A DNA stretch of 64,000 bases from Acanthosepion esculentum (lineage: Eukaryota; Mollusca; Cephalopoda; Sepiida; Sepiidae). Positions 44,728-56,400 of this stretch are shown in pieces; within the stretch, counting starts at the first letter, position 1; the number at the start of each line of letters is the position of its first letter. The DNA lies in the NCBI GenBank assembly GCA_964036315.1, contig OZ038511.1:393729-457728 (forward strand), read 5' to 3'. Under the pieces are notes generated by a model. That model searched no databases, was not told the DNA's origin, and saw nothing but the letters and a program-made list of their open reading frames with translations. Made by a program: the position numbers and the translations under genes.

Positions 44728-47089
44728 TCCTGTAGAGAGAATAGTCATGGTTAAATACAAAATAAATAACAGAACTGTCCAAAAAACAGAATTAACAAAG
44801 TTTGCATGTAAAAGAAAAAGGAACAGGGCAAAATAAAATAATATGAAGCAAGCAAACAATATATGCAATGCCAATTAACAGTAAGAAGGCAAAAAGTTCA
44901 CAGAGAAAGAATTAGTATCAAACACACAAATATAACACGTTTTTGCTGCTGCCTACACCCAGTGGTGTAAACAAGTTTAGTGATCTGGTCCTCAGCATCT
45001 TAGGACAACATTTTAACCACAGAGCTGTGCTGCTCAATGCTGATGCTTGTCTGAGCTGGGTATTGGTTGCTGGCTGCTTTGATTCACACCAACTCTGTCC
45101 ATATTGTGTTCTTGGTCTCAATGCAGTGGATGATTGAAGGTCATTATAATTGCAGTGCTATATAAAGTAAGAAAAATATCTTCACAAAGAAAAAGAAAAT
45201 GAAAGATTTATGGAGTTAATCTTCAACTGGTTTATATAGTCTTGGTACAACAGAAATTAACCCTTCCAGCATCAATCACAATAGTGACACTTGGTCTTGT
45301 CTAAAATTCTGGAGAAGCTTGGTTCAAAGTTCATTAGAATCAGGAAATCTGGTAGCAGCTGACATGGATTTCAAAAGCTCTCAATACGGGTATTCAGCTC
45401 AAGATTTCTGAGTCATCTGCTTATATGCACTTCAGCCCAAAACTGGTGTGGGGGCCTAAGGATTTTGGGGGTTCGGTGATTCCCCAATTTTCACATTAAT
45501 CCTAATAAAGGTTTTCTTTGTTCCCTATTTCTGCTTTTTTAATCAATTTTCCAAATTTGGAGAATTATCTACCTTCTTGTGAGTAGTCACAGAGACTGCT
45601 CCTGCCTTAACTCCAACCTTCTTCACTTCACATCTCCACTCCACACAAGCGGTGCTAGATTCTACCTCTTCTTCCTTCCTTCTCAGTATTATAACTCTGC
45701 TTGACTCTCAGGGCTTGCATAACTGTTTTTGTGACAAATCTAATTTTTAAAGTGCATAGGTGAAAGGGTGTAATTTATTCTCATTATTAATTTCAATTCT
45801 CTGACTCCTTTCTACTTCCCTAGAATTACTTTTGTCCAGTGAGAACACAAACCAGACCACTGTGTTCTCATTTAACCTTTCGAGTGATAGATAAAATTAT
45901 TTCCCAATTTGTTCTTGTTAATGAAAATATATTTGTTTATATTCTCAACAAAGAGACAAGGTGTTTTCCAACCTTGGGCCCAATTGCTGTCTTAGGCAGG
46001 TGGTCTGGTTTGTTTTCACTGTCATGACAGGATCTATTTTCATAATCCTAACCATCACAGTGGGTTCATTCCCTGTTTTCATTTTTTGATTCATTTTTGT
46101 CAATGAAAATATAATTCCCATCTGTCTCTCTTCTCACCAATGACATGTTTTTTTTCTAATTTCCCAAGAAAGAGATAAAGCCATTTCCCATTTTGCTTTA
46201 CCTGCATACCAGATATTCAATAGATAAAAAAAGGAAATTCTTGGTGCATCCTTACAATTCAGTGTGGGGGGGGGGATCCAGATGGCCCTTTTTTCACTTA
46301 CTAAAGAAAATGCCTTATATTATATCTCTCTTTCTTCAAGTTTATATTTCATTTTGGGCTTAACCCTCTTTCTGCTTAGATTTAACCACTTCACAGCCTC
46401 AGTGTCACCCAAAGGCATGTTTGGACAAGTGAATGTAGCATTCTGACTTCTAGACAAGGCAGATCCAGACTGAGTCATATCAAACTGCAAACTGGCCTAT
46501 TTTATTTGTTAAGAAAAAATACCAGCATGCATTTGTGTGCTTTTGTCTCTAAAAGTGGAGGAGCAAGTGTTCTGCAATCATTTCTAAATTAAATCAATAT
46601 ATCCCTTCTCAATGACACTGGAATAAATATTTGAAACTTCAGTTAATCCATTTTATTTTACTATGAAAACATTTTAGCATAAATTAAGGAATTCTCATGT
46701 TTGATATTTATCCTAATTATCATTATGCGTGTATTTGTTAACGTTAATATTCCTTTCATAGTGTAAGTACTTGCAGGAAAATGGTTAGGCCTCTTTACTG
46801 TCTTTGGGCGTTTCAGTATTGTAGACTACCAGAACTGCCATTCACTTATGATTCTAGGAACATAGCCCCCTACTACCTATTACCTCCTCTCCCTCATAAT
46901 ATACTGGAATGTCAGTTAAACATTGCATAATCAATAAGTTCTATAGGCCACAGATTGACTCGCCTGTTATCTGAAGGTACCTTCTTTGAAATAACTCAAC
47001 TGGTAGTCAAACCCAGGACTGTTTTGAAAATTCTTTCAGAGGTAGGTCTCTGCCAATTTTAATTCTTTGTTAAATTCCTGATGGATATC
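44728..47089. other. Gene-free stretch
   Basis: 44.94-45.14 kb is less AT-rich with opposed short frames and could be an old SINE, but no Pol III boxes were found. A G-run is at 46264-46274. No protein family recognised. Confidence 0.45.
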
Positions 47090-47510
47090 TTGATTTTAAC
47101 TAAAGTAAACTTGGTAACTTTTTTTATAGGAGTAGATAGGCTTCCCTATCTCCCACTCTATACTCCTCCCTCTTCTCTTGAACAGGAGTAGAGGCTCATC
47201 CTTTGTTTCCTGTTTAGGAAGCAGTTCTCATTCCTTTTCTCATGCCTTAATAGTGGTGTTGTCATGAATGTTTGGTGATGTGTGGATGGTGCCAATGTCT
47301 CTTCATACAGAGGATACTGGGTTGGCAGTTTTCTGGTTGCTGTTCCCAACTGTTAGCATCTTGAGAGGCTGCTTGATCAATAGTCACATGATATCAGGTT
47401 TCTTGCAGTGCCATGTCACACATGGAAGGTTGTCTCTGCAAGCACCTCTGGTGGGCAACCCCATGGCCACACTATGTTGCAGTCTGCATCAGTTCCCTTC
47501 CCATGCATTA
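47090..47510 (-). repeat. Dispersed repeat 'R' (copy 2, reverse)
   Basis: In reverse complement, cttcctaaacaggaaacaaa and cctctactcctgttcaagag, agaagagggaggagtataga match the 14.94-15.02 kb copy. Upstream on the same strand an open frame (47349-47158) ends in NCFLNRKQRMSLYSCSREEG. The extent beyond the match is inferred. A (CTA)n tract lies just outside at about 47528-47546. Confidence 0.65.
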
Positions 47511-47899
47511 CATTAGATGACCACCAACAACTACTACTACTACTACCACCATAGGCCTTTCCTTACCAAAGTAATACCCCATGACTATAAGCAACCAAAG
47601 ATATAAAACTAAACCAGCTCAACAAAAAACACTTAAACCCATTAGCCTTTCTTTTGCCAACATTCATAGTATTTGTTCCAACTTCTGGCTATCTTCATGC
47701 ATGGCCTGGGAGTGTTATCAATTTGACACTATTTAGCTATGGTAATTGGCTAACTAATTAACCATAGAAATTCAAACAGAAAATAGACATTCTTAAAGCA
47801 AAAAAGAGCTATCCTGAAAGATAGTCCGATTGATATTAAAAAGATTTTATTCTATTTATGAAAAAATACTTTTCACAAAAGACAGTAAACCCAAGGAAA
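47511..47899. other. No recognised feature
   Basis: A (CTA)n tract, then unrecognised AT-rich DNA. Confidence 0.5.
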
Positions 47900-49574
47900 A
47901 AGCCTTGTGTGAGGTCTTGTTGAGTTGATTTATGTCTTGCCAAGGGAGATAGAAAGAAAGGCAAATATGAAGATATTGGCCAAACCACATGCTGGTCAAT
48001 TTTGGCTTGAGATGATCACAGATACAGGACAGGGAGAATCAATGTTAATTATCTTTCCAAGATATCACTTATTTAAAAAAATTTTTTTTGACCACCACAA
48101 GAGAGAAGCAATGTGGCAGTTATAAAATTTTGGCATTGTCTCAACATAGGTGAGAGGATTGTTATTATTTACCTTATCAACGTGTCGCTTCAGGTGCTGA
48201 GACGGCAAATAGTGATATGGCATTTGTAAAATTTTGGCATGAGACAGAAAATAGAGTGGAGAATTGAGATTTGGAGAAATAAAAGAATTTAATTTCTCAA
48301 CAAGTCAAAGATTCCATTATAAAGCTAACTTCATGAAGGGACCAGATGGCAAACTTTGACAGTGATTGATGGAGTTGGTAAAGAGTGCTGGCTAAGTGAA
48401 TTCTGGGTGGCCAAAAGATAAATTTCGCAATATGGAATTCGTAAAAATTTTGGCCGATGGGGAAAAAGGAGAATTTTGTAAACAAAAATTCTAGATTATA
48501 ATTTTAAGGAGTCCAACTTAGCCACACCTACACGGCCGGGATGACATTGGTCGAGTGGTAGCAATGGTGATAGACGGAGGTGAATGCATGAGAAAGATGG
48601 AGAAGTTATTAACGCCCACTGAAGGGATTGGTGTGAGATATCAATGTGAGAGAGAAAGCGTCTAGGAGGATAACTCTCTCCCGACCTTCCCTTATGGACA
48701 ATGGAGAACCCCCCCCTCCCAAAATGGAAAGTGATTAATTTCCCAAAAATGGGAAGTAATCAATTTTCCTGGCCTGACAACAAAGAGATTTCTTGTTAGA
48801 AATCGAGATTTGCTGAGAACCCCAGGCCGCGTCTGGCCCTACACCATATAAACAAACTTCCTGTGGTCATTTAGTTAGTTACAGTTGAGCTGGTTTGGGA
48901 GTTAGTCAGAGCTTAACCAGAGTGTTGCCTCACAGAAGCTGACCGAGAGATTCCACGAACTCCGACTTCGCCTATCCTTCCAATAGCAAGTTATGCTGAC
49001 AAACAAAGCCAAGCCAACACCTATGAACTAAATTAGTTGACTTAAGATACCAACTTGCTTGAAACATAGAAGTGTTACATTTCGTAGAAAATGGGCTGGG
49101 AGAAAAACACACTCCTGTATATAACAGAAGGATAAAGGTAATTTGTTATTTCTTAACATACTTGAACCTCTTGGGTTTTTCTTTTATTTATTTCTTTTAC
49201 TTTGTGCTTGTGTGATACCACCTTCAGTCTGGACTCAGCTTACACTACGGCCTGATGCCTGATTGATCTCATCTACCTAAGATCAAAGTCACAACGTGGG
49301 TGGGTTAGACTTGAGATCGAAGCAGTTACTCCAGTAACCAGACGTTGCAAGTGAGCTGGGAATGATAGAGTTGGTATTGAACCGGTATGGCTGGTGAAGC
49401 CATTAACATCGACGACCAGAATTCGACCCTGGACAGGCCAGTGTCCCAAATTGGTATTCTGACCAGGGAATTTCACCAACGACCACTGATCAACTGGGAC
49501 ACAGGCTGGTGGCAACGACTAAGAATCAACCCCAAAATGCTGGTAGAAGAAACATTACAGCTTCATGCCGCGAC
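47900..49574 (+). other. Possible LTR/leader region of a retroelement
   Basis: GC content rises stepwise. Three degenerate copies of a phrase (cagttataaaattttggca at about 48117, catttgtaaaattttggcat at about 48221, aattcgtaaaaattttggcc at about 48436) precede a TATA-like catataaa at 48845, which is followed by ttagttagttacagttgagc. A T-rich tract at about 49175-49205 precedes cctaagatcaaagtcacaac, and an open frame begins at 49387 (MAGEAINIDDQNSTLDRPVS). This layout resembles U3-R-U5, leader and start of gag in a Ty3/Gypsy-type element, but I found no second LTR and no protease/RT. It may equally be the 5' part of the non-LTR element at 49.6 kb. Confidence 0.35.
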
Positions 49575-50350
49575 TGAGTGTTGACCATGGGCCGACAGCT
49601 TGGTGTCACATCAACAAGCAGATTGGGCTAGATTCCCTGATTTCCTTCATAACGTCCCTTTAATCATCTTGTTCAAAAACAAATGTCTGAGGTCTCCCTC
49701 TAGGTGTAAGCTGGCATCAATACTTTCATTCCAGCAAGGAAATACCAAGTTCAATCATATTAATCTCTTTGGTTCTCATCTGCATGCTCAGCCGCTATAG
49801 CCCATAGGAATCACTTCTTTCGGCTGAACCAGAACAACACATCTGATTGCAACAGATATCTCTTTGTCTCTGCTCAGAATGAATGCAAGTGTGTCCTCAA
49901 AGAAGTGAAGTTACTGTTTGCTGATAGAATGAAGCAACGTATAGCATTATGCAAGTTCAGTTCTAGAAATTATTTGTGGCTCTGGGAGAGTGTTCAAAAT
50001 AACAGTGAAACCTCAATCCTTCCTCTATTCCATCAACTTGAAGTTCTGACATCTACAGCAGATAAAGTTAAATGTTTTGCTCAGAAATTCTCTTCCAAGT
50101 TGACTCATTTGGAGCAATCACACCTAACTCCAAAACTAAACTGTTCTTATTTAACACTACCATAGAGAAACATTCCTGCCCACCATCAGTGTGGCTGTTG
50201 CTAGACTGCTGGAGAGCAATACACTGTACCTTCTTGGCCTCACATTTTCAACTGACTTGAAGTGGAACAACTACATCAAACCAATAGCTGCCTCTACTGC
50301 AAGGAAAGTTAGGACAAGTTTTTTCTCATCACAGTAAATCTTGCACATTT
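49575..50350 (+). pseudogene. Non-LTR retrotransposon with RT core deleted
   Basis: Broken frames give LVSHQQADWARFPDFLHNVP, then after shifts NASVSSKK/CKCVLKEVKLLFADRMKQ, RIALCKFSSRNYLWLWESVQ, NNSETSILPLFHQLEVLTST and ADKVKCFAQKFSSKLTHLEQ: the linker between endonuclease and RT of a Jockey/CR1-type element. The text then jumps to LPTISVAVARLLESNTLYLL, GLTFSTDLKWNNYIKPIAA, STARKVRTSFFSS and ILHIYKST, i.e. the region after the catalytic palm. The whole RT palm is missing through an internal deletion. Same family as the 5.44 kb fragment (ILHIYKST is shared). Confidence 0.85.
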
Positions 50351-50399
50351 ACAAATCTACAAATCTATCAAATGGATAATTGTTATTTTCATTTTATTA

Positions 50400-50880
50400 A
50401 CTACTTTTTTTCCATAAGATACTGAAATATATAAGTATTTCGCCCTGCTCTCAAATATGCATACTTTGCTATGAATTTCTGAGATGCAGAGTTAACATTA
50501 TTTAAACTATTTACATCTGGACTATTGTCCTTATCTTTGTTGTTATCACAATGTTTTAGATGTTGTGCCATCCAGCCTTCATCAGGTGTATATCGCACAG
50601 GGAACTACAGGAAATTTTGAACTGAACCCTTTACTTAGTCTACATGGGTAGATTGTTCTCATTCCACTAGCCATGTCTAGGCATATCTTGTCTAGTTTGT
50701 ATTTTTAGTACTGCTCAGAAACATTGTGATAACAACAAGAAAGATGAGGACAATAAACCAAATGTAAATGGTGTAAATAATGTATACTTCACCATCCTAA
50801 GAGATGCTACTAACAACAAACGTATTAATTATTTTATTGGTATGTCAAAACTCTATGCCTTTGAAAAATAATAATAAACT
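50400..50880. repeat. Dispersed repeat 'D', inverted pair (copies 2 and 3)
   Basis: Left arm in reverse: aaacattgtgataacaacaa, agataaggacaatagtccag, atgtaaatagtttaaataat (50.55 to 50.49 kb). Right arm forward: aaacattgtgataacaacaa, gaaagatgaggacaataaac, caaatgtaaatggtgtaaat (50.72-50.78 kb). The left arm is an open frame on the minus strand (MRYTPDEGWMAQHLKHCDNN), which suggests that D was once coding. The arms are separated by about 160 bp. Confidence 0.8.
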
Positions 50881-51289
50881 TCCAACAAGGATGGAGTATG
50901 CTAGTCACTTTACTCTATTACACAAAGGTCCATTAATAATTGAGTTCATATTGTAAAACCACAGTCTCTTCATTAAGTGACAATAAATAAGGAATATGTT
51001 TGGCACAGACAGTCTTTAACAATTTTATTTTGTTTTTCCACAGACTGAAACTTGTAAAAATGTAGAGTACTAGAATTACATAGAGAACAGTCAGGTAGAA
51101 AAAAATTTTTTTCACAAGAAATATCGCCTTGTATCAAATTTTTGAAAATAATTAGACTTTTAGAAAAACACAAATCCATAAATATTGAAATGGATTAAGA
51201 CATCTTCACAATGTAAATGACATGAGTTTTTGTTTTCTATGTTTTTCAGATGTATAACTTGGTCATATGTTGTTTTTACAAAAATGCAT
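50881..51289. other. No recognised feature
   Basis: AT-rich, with short ORFs only. Confidence 0.5.
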
Positions 51290-53565
51290 GATGGAATTTG
51301 GTGGGCAAGCTCTGTACTTGACTCTTGAGCTTATCGGGGTGCAGATACGGGCAGTGTACATGGATCGGATCATACACTTGTCCGCGCGAGCAAGGAGATC
51401 CACCAAGATCCCGAAGCGAATCAACGTCACCAATCTGAAGCTACGGGCGGGAGAGCAATTCAGGTTGGAACTTTTCTCTCCTCCAACCAAGCTCAGAGCC
51501 TCAACCAGAAATTGAATGGCAGGCTCTCAAATCTGCCACCGTCGAAGTGGCACATGCCCATCTTGGTGTTACTCGTCGCCGGTATTGGGACTGGATCACC
51601 GGGGAGAGTCTTCGGCTGGTGGAGGGGGGGAGAGTAGCGAAACTGATGGGAGCTATGAACTTTTGTGATCTACGGTGCCGCACAACTCACTCCATCTGCG
51701 CTGACTGAAATGCTCACTGGCACGCTTTCGCCGAGGAGACTAGCGTGCAGAAGCCTGTGGCGACTCTCGCAAACTCTACCAGATGGTGAGCCGGGTGAGC
51801 TGTGGAACTGTGGGGGTGAGTGAGATGCTTCACCCCTGTGATGGTGCTATTATCGCGGGTCTGGGCAAGCAGCTAAATCAGTGGAAAGAGCATTTTAACG
51901 AGCTACTCAATCATCCGATTCTGGCGACGGAAGTGGCCATTGAACCGACCAATGAATATGACTGCAACACTGCACCAACGTTAGATTAAGTGTGAGATAT
52001 TCTGCACCGTCTGCATAACAACAAGGCTTCTGGTGAGGATGGTATACCTGCAGAAGTATATAAAGCCATACCAGATGTATTCGCCTTGTGGGTGCATCGT
52101 GTCTTCAATGCGGTCTGGCTCTCTGAGACCTACCCTGCCGATTGGAGCGAGGCCATCCTGCTACCTTTTTACAAAAAGGGTGATAGGAAACTCTGCTTGA
52201 ATTATAGAGGAATCAGCCTCATCGACGTGGCAGCTAAAGTATTTGCAGTGCTTCTCCTGCAAAGGTTTCGTGGCATCCGTGATCTGCAAACTCGCCTGTC
52301 TCAGGGTGGCTTTCGCCTGGGCAGAGGTTGTATGGATCAGATTTTCAGCCTGTGGCGCACTCTCGAACAATGCTGGGCATACCAGTAGCCAACAGTCCTC
52401 TGCTTCATTGACTTTTGGCTGCCTTCGACTCTGTTGATAGAGGCTCACTCTGGCGTATCATGGAGGCCGATGGCATGCCCGCAAAACTCCTTCATCTCAT
52501 CAGGTGCTACTACCGGTCGACGCGAGCCCATGCTCATGCTTATGGTGAGGAGTCAGGGACGTTTGAAGTGAAGACTAGTGTGCGGCAAGGGTGTGCCCTA
52601 TCTCCTACCCTATTCAACTATACAATCGACTACATCCGCAGCAAGGCCCTTCGGAACTATGCTGGAGTTGCGGTTGGTCGGAATGTCAGGGTGTCTGATC
52701 TGGCTTACACAGACGACGTTGTTTTGGTGGATCAAACTGTGACGATGTGCAAGCAGCACTCAACCATGTGCAAGCTGCAGCACGGGATGTGTGTATGACC
52801 ATCAATTCCTCAAAGACCAAATTTATGCCATCCCTGGTTGATCCAATCAACTGGCAGCAACTGACGCTGGACGGGGTCAATCTGGAGGATGTGCAGTCTT
52901 TCGTTTATCTCGGTTCAACCATTATACCATCCAGGCAGGCTGCTGCTGACACCATATAGGAGCTGCAAGGTCCGCATTCGTGCATCTCAAGCGGTCACTA
53001 TGGGGGCGACAAGAGATTTTCATGGCTACGAAGGGGCGCATCCATCAGGCTATTGTTCGGACTATCCTTCTCTATGGCTGCGAAACATGGCAACTTAGAG
53101 TGGTTGACCTATGAATGCTTGAAGTGTTCAACAACGATTGCTTTTGCTGCATTCTATGATGCCGTCGAATCGATCATGTGCCCACAACCATGTCGTCACC
53201 TGAGTCTCCGTTCTCTTCCACCCGTCCTGCTCCAGCGTCGTCTCCTATGGTTCGGGCACGCAGCTCGACGCCCAGAGGGAGAGCTCATCCACGATGTACT
53301 TCTCCCTCCTTCTCTTCCTGGCTGGCGAAGACGTGTCGGTGGGCAGCTGAAGACATGGGCTAGCACAATCAAGGATTACTTGGCAGTACTATTGGGTCCA
53401 TAAGTAGTTGGTCTTCGACGATGGAATTGTGAGTGGCTCGCCATTTCATGTGACCTGGCTCAGGATCGGCAGTTGTGGGCAGCGATGGTCCGTGATGCTG
53501 TACTTGCTGGGGAGGAAGCCGGTTCAACCCGACCAGGGTGAAAACCGATACAAGTCAAGTCAATT
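51290..53565 (+). pseudogene. GC-rich non-LTR retrotransposon (EN tail plus RT)
   Basis: A 2.3-kb island clearly richer in G+C than its surroundings. It begins in the last part of an AP-endonuclease (GSDHTLVRARARRSTKIPKR), continues through KQLNQWKEHFNELLNHP and NNKASGEDGIPAEVYKAI, then the RT: VFNAVWLSETYPADWSEAIL, PFYKKGDRKLCLNYRGISLI, LSQGGFRLGRGCMDQIF, AAFDSVDRGSLWRIM, SVRQGCALSPTLFNYTIDYI, LAYTDDVVLVD (YxDD box with Thr at x), QSFVYLGSTIIPS, then the thumb and ARRPEGELIHDVLL, WRRRVGGQLKTWAS. Frame changes occur near 52400, 52740 and 52960, with stops near 51512, 51988 and 52386. 5'-truncated, as usual for target-primed insertion. The clade is most like RTE/CR1-related elements of flatworms and molluscs; the exact name is unresolved. 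Confidence 0.9.
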
Positions 53566-56179
53566 TCATTTAGATTATAAGAAATCCTCAACTTTGACAA
53601 CCTGTTAATCCATCTTGACACTGGAAATGTTACTTTAATCTCTTTCCTCATTTTGGAGTGATTTTTTTTAAATCCAACGTTAAAAAAATTTTCACTTTTG
53701 ATATGATGAAGATAAAATTCCTATTACATTTCTGGATTTCAATTTGGGAATCCCTTTGCAAAATTTCATATCAAAGTTTGATGCCCAAATTGATTCATTC
53801 CCATTATAATTCAGAATAAATTGAATCAAAAGTTTCAGTAAAATGCATGGTTTTTCCTTTAACTTCAAAAGTTGTGGAAAAAAATAAGTTTATAAAAAAA
53901 TAAGTTTATAAATGAAAAAAATCCTAAATTTATCTACGATAGTAACAATTCTTACAGAACTTGGCAATTTTTCTTGCCTTCATGAAAAACACATAATGAA
54001 TGTGCAAAGGAATACCATCAATAAAGATGAGAAAGGTTGCATATAGATATATCATGACTTAACTACTTACACCATTTTATAAATGATCATTAAGACATGG
54101 TTTTGTGTAATATTTAAACAATGCATTATAAAATAGAAAAACATTGTTGAGTCAAAAAAATATTTAAGTGGTGATACTGTACTTCCTGTTAACCCCACTC
54201 ACTACCCGATTTTGTCGACCTCTTCCTGAAGTGGAGGTATTGTGTAACACAACATTACAGATTTACATGATAGATTGGTCTATGTTTTATTTTTACTTTT
54301 TTTATTTGACACTTCCATCCTTTTCATCAAGCGTCTGAATGTGTGAATTAAAGAATTGAAAGACCAAGTTTGAAGTCACAGTTGGTAGCAAAAGAAATAG
54401 TTTAAATTTATGTAGGTATGTATTGGCTGGAACTTAGGTAAACCATTGCATAGTCTAGTAAGTTTTAATTTATTAGTTTGTTTTTCTTTAGGCACATAGA
54501 AATATTTATTGAGTACTAAATAGGAAAGCTATTTTTAATGACTGGCAACATCCAAACAATGTCTTCTTGATCTTAGAATTCAATCATATTTTTCCTTTAA
54601 TAGATTTGCAGCATGTGGATACTGGAGATTTTATAAATAAGTCAAATTCTATTTTTGGAGTATTTCATGACAACAAGAATTCGCTTGTTATTGTTTCCGA
54701 AATCACTGTTTAATCTTCAGGTGTCTGCTGATGTGAAAATGCATATTGGCAGTGCAGTGGTCTCCTGGCCCCTATGAAATCTAAGATATACCCCCCCTAC
54801 TCTATCACAGTTTTAATAAGGTAGGATTCATATAAAATACAAATTTTATTCTGACCTAATTATCTACAATAATGGATCATATGCAATATAGGTGAACAAT
54901 TCAACTAGAAAATTTTAAATAAATACAATGTATCTAAATACAAATTGGAGACATGTCATAATAGGTCATTCCATCTTAAATAAATCATTAGTGTTTTGCA
55001 GTAATTTGAGATTTCTCTTGTTAAAATTTTAACACATTCAACTTTACGGATGAAAAATACCGAATTTTACGTTGTGTTTTTTGAGACTTAGCATGAGCAA
55101 AACAAATTCATGGATTTAAAACAAAAAACAAAAAGAACCCAGAATGACATCAGATTCCTCAAACATTTTTCATCCTTTACTAATCAGTTTTGCCCAGTTT
55201 AATTTGTAACATATATAAATGTAGGTAGGAAAAAGCAAATGTTGATAAGATAGCAAGGGTCCCAAAGCATTGCCTGAGTCATGCAATCAGGCTTGACCTC
55301 CCCTCCAGTTGGGTGGTTCAGGGGTAGTACACACCATCCCTGCATATTGGTGCAATGATTCTATCTCTGTATCCAGAAAATGCTAATAACTCATTAAATT
55401 TTTTTGTCATATTGCTGATGTCAAATGTGAAAATAAATTGATCTTCCTTGGACCAGTTAAAATATTTTTTTCTTTTCAAACTCAACAGTTCAATATTTAA
55501 ATGTTTTCCTCAGATATAAAAACCAAAAACTTTGTTTTTGAAGGAAAAACATTAAGTGATTCTTTACCAAAAGTAACTTGAACCAGTTTCAATTTATTTT
55601 TCTTCATTACAATTCCTTTATATTTGATTAAGATGTGCAATTTTATAGGTGAATTATATTTAAAAAATTTTATGGAAGTCAGAGTGATTTACAATATAAG
55701 AAAAATAAGTCCTTCATTTGTGTCCTTTTTCATGCAACAAGCAGTATATCCATAACATTCATAATTTTAAAAAGGTCAAAGATGGTTGCATATTATTCCC
55801 TGAAACTAGAAATTCAATTCACAATTTAAAAATCATAATGCTAAAACTGTAGCCAAAACTCCAACTCCTAACCCTACATTATTAACTTGATAAAATAAGC
55901 ATTTTTTAAACTTCCTTACTTTAAAATTGTACACTGATGTGTGAAAATACATCCCTAATAAGAATACATTTATTTTATTTTTTTGAAAAAATGTTCCAAC
56001 CTCTATGGAACTTATTAAAATCCATCAATTTATTAATGTTGAACTTTATTACTCTTTTAATGATAAGGCAATACTTTTGTTGAGAAAAATTTTGCTCTCT
56101 CTTGTGGAATCTTCCACGACAGCCAGTTAACCCTCGCTGGGAAATGCACTCTTCCTGTTGTAATTTTCACCACCATCAT
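53566..56179. other. Gene-free AT-rich stretch
   Basis: No recognised coding region. A short less AT-rich block at 55.25-55.35 kb (gcattgcctgagtcatgcaa) was inspected for a tRNA fold and did not pair. Confidence 0.45.
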
Positions 56180-56400
56180 ACTTACAAAATATACAATGAG
56201 CATTCATTGGTCAATCACCTTCAATCTAGCTCACTGATTGGTCAGTTTCGACCAATCAAATCACCTACACGCGACAGGTCTGTTTTCGCGCCATCTAAGT
56301 CTGAGCCTGTCACATGGTACAACAGATTATAAAAACCAAACATGAGTAATTATTGCCCTCTTTTTACTCACTTGTGTGTCTCACCTCTGCTGCCAAAATG
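56180..56400 (+). promoter_or_regulatory. Candidate promoter: CCAAT palindrome, E2F-like site, TATA box
   Basis: Within 130 bp: attggtcaat (56206-56215); a perfect 8-bp-arm inverted repeat gattggtc agtttc gaccaatc (56236-56257), giving CCAAT boxes in both directions; tttcgcgcc (56284-56292), an E2F-type consensus; and ttataaaaa (56327-56335) as a TATA box. The order and spacing suit RNA polymerase II transcription to the right, starting near 56355-56370. No long open frame follows. An aataaa lies at about 56645, so a short transcript or an LTR (U3-R) is possible. The owner is unknown. Confidence 0.5.
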
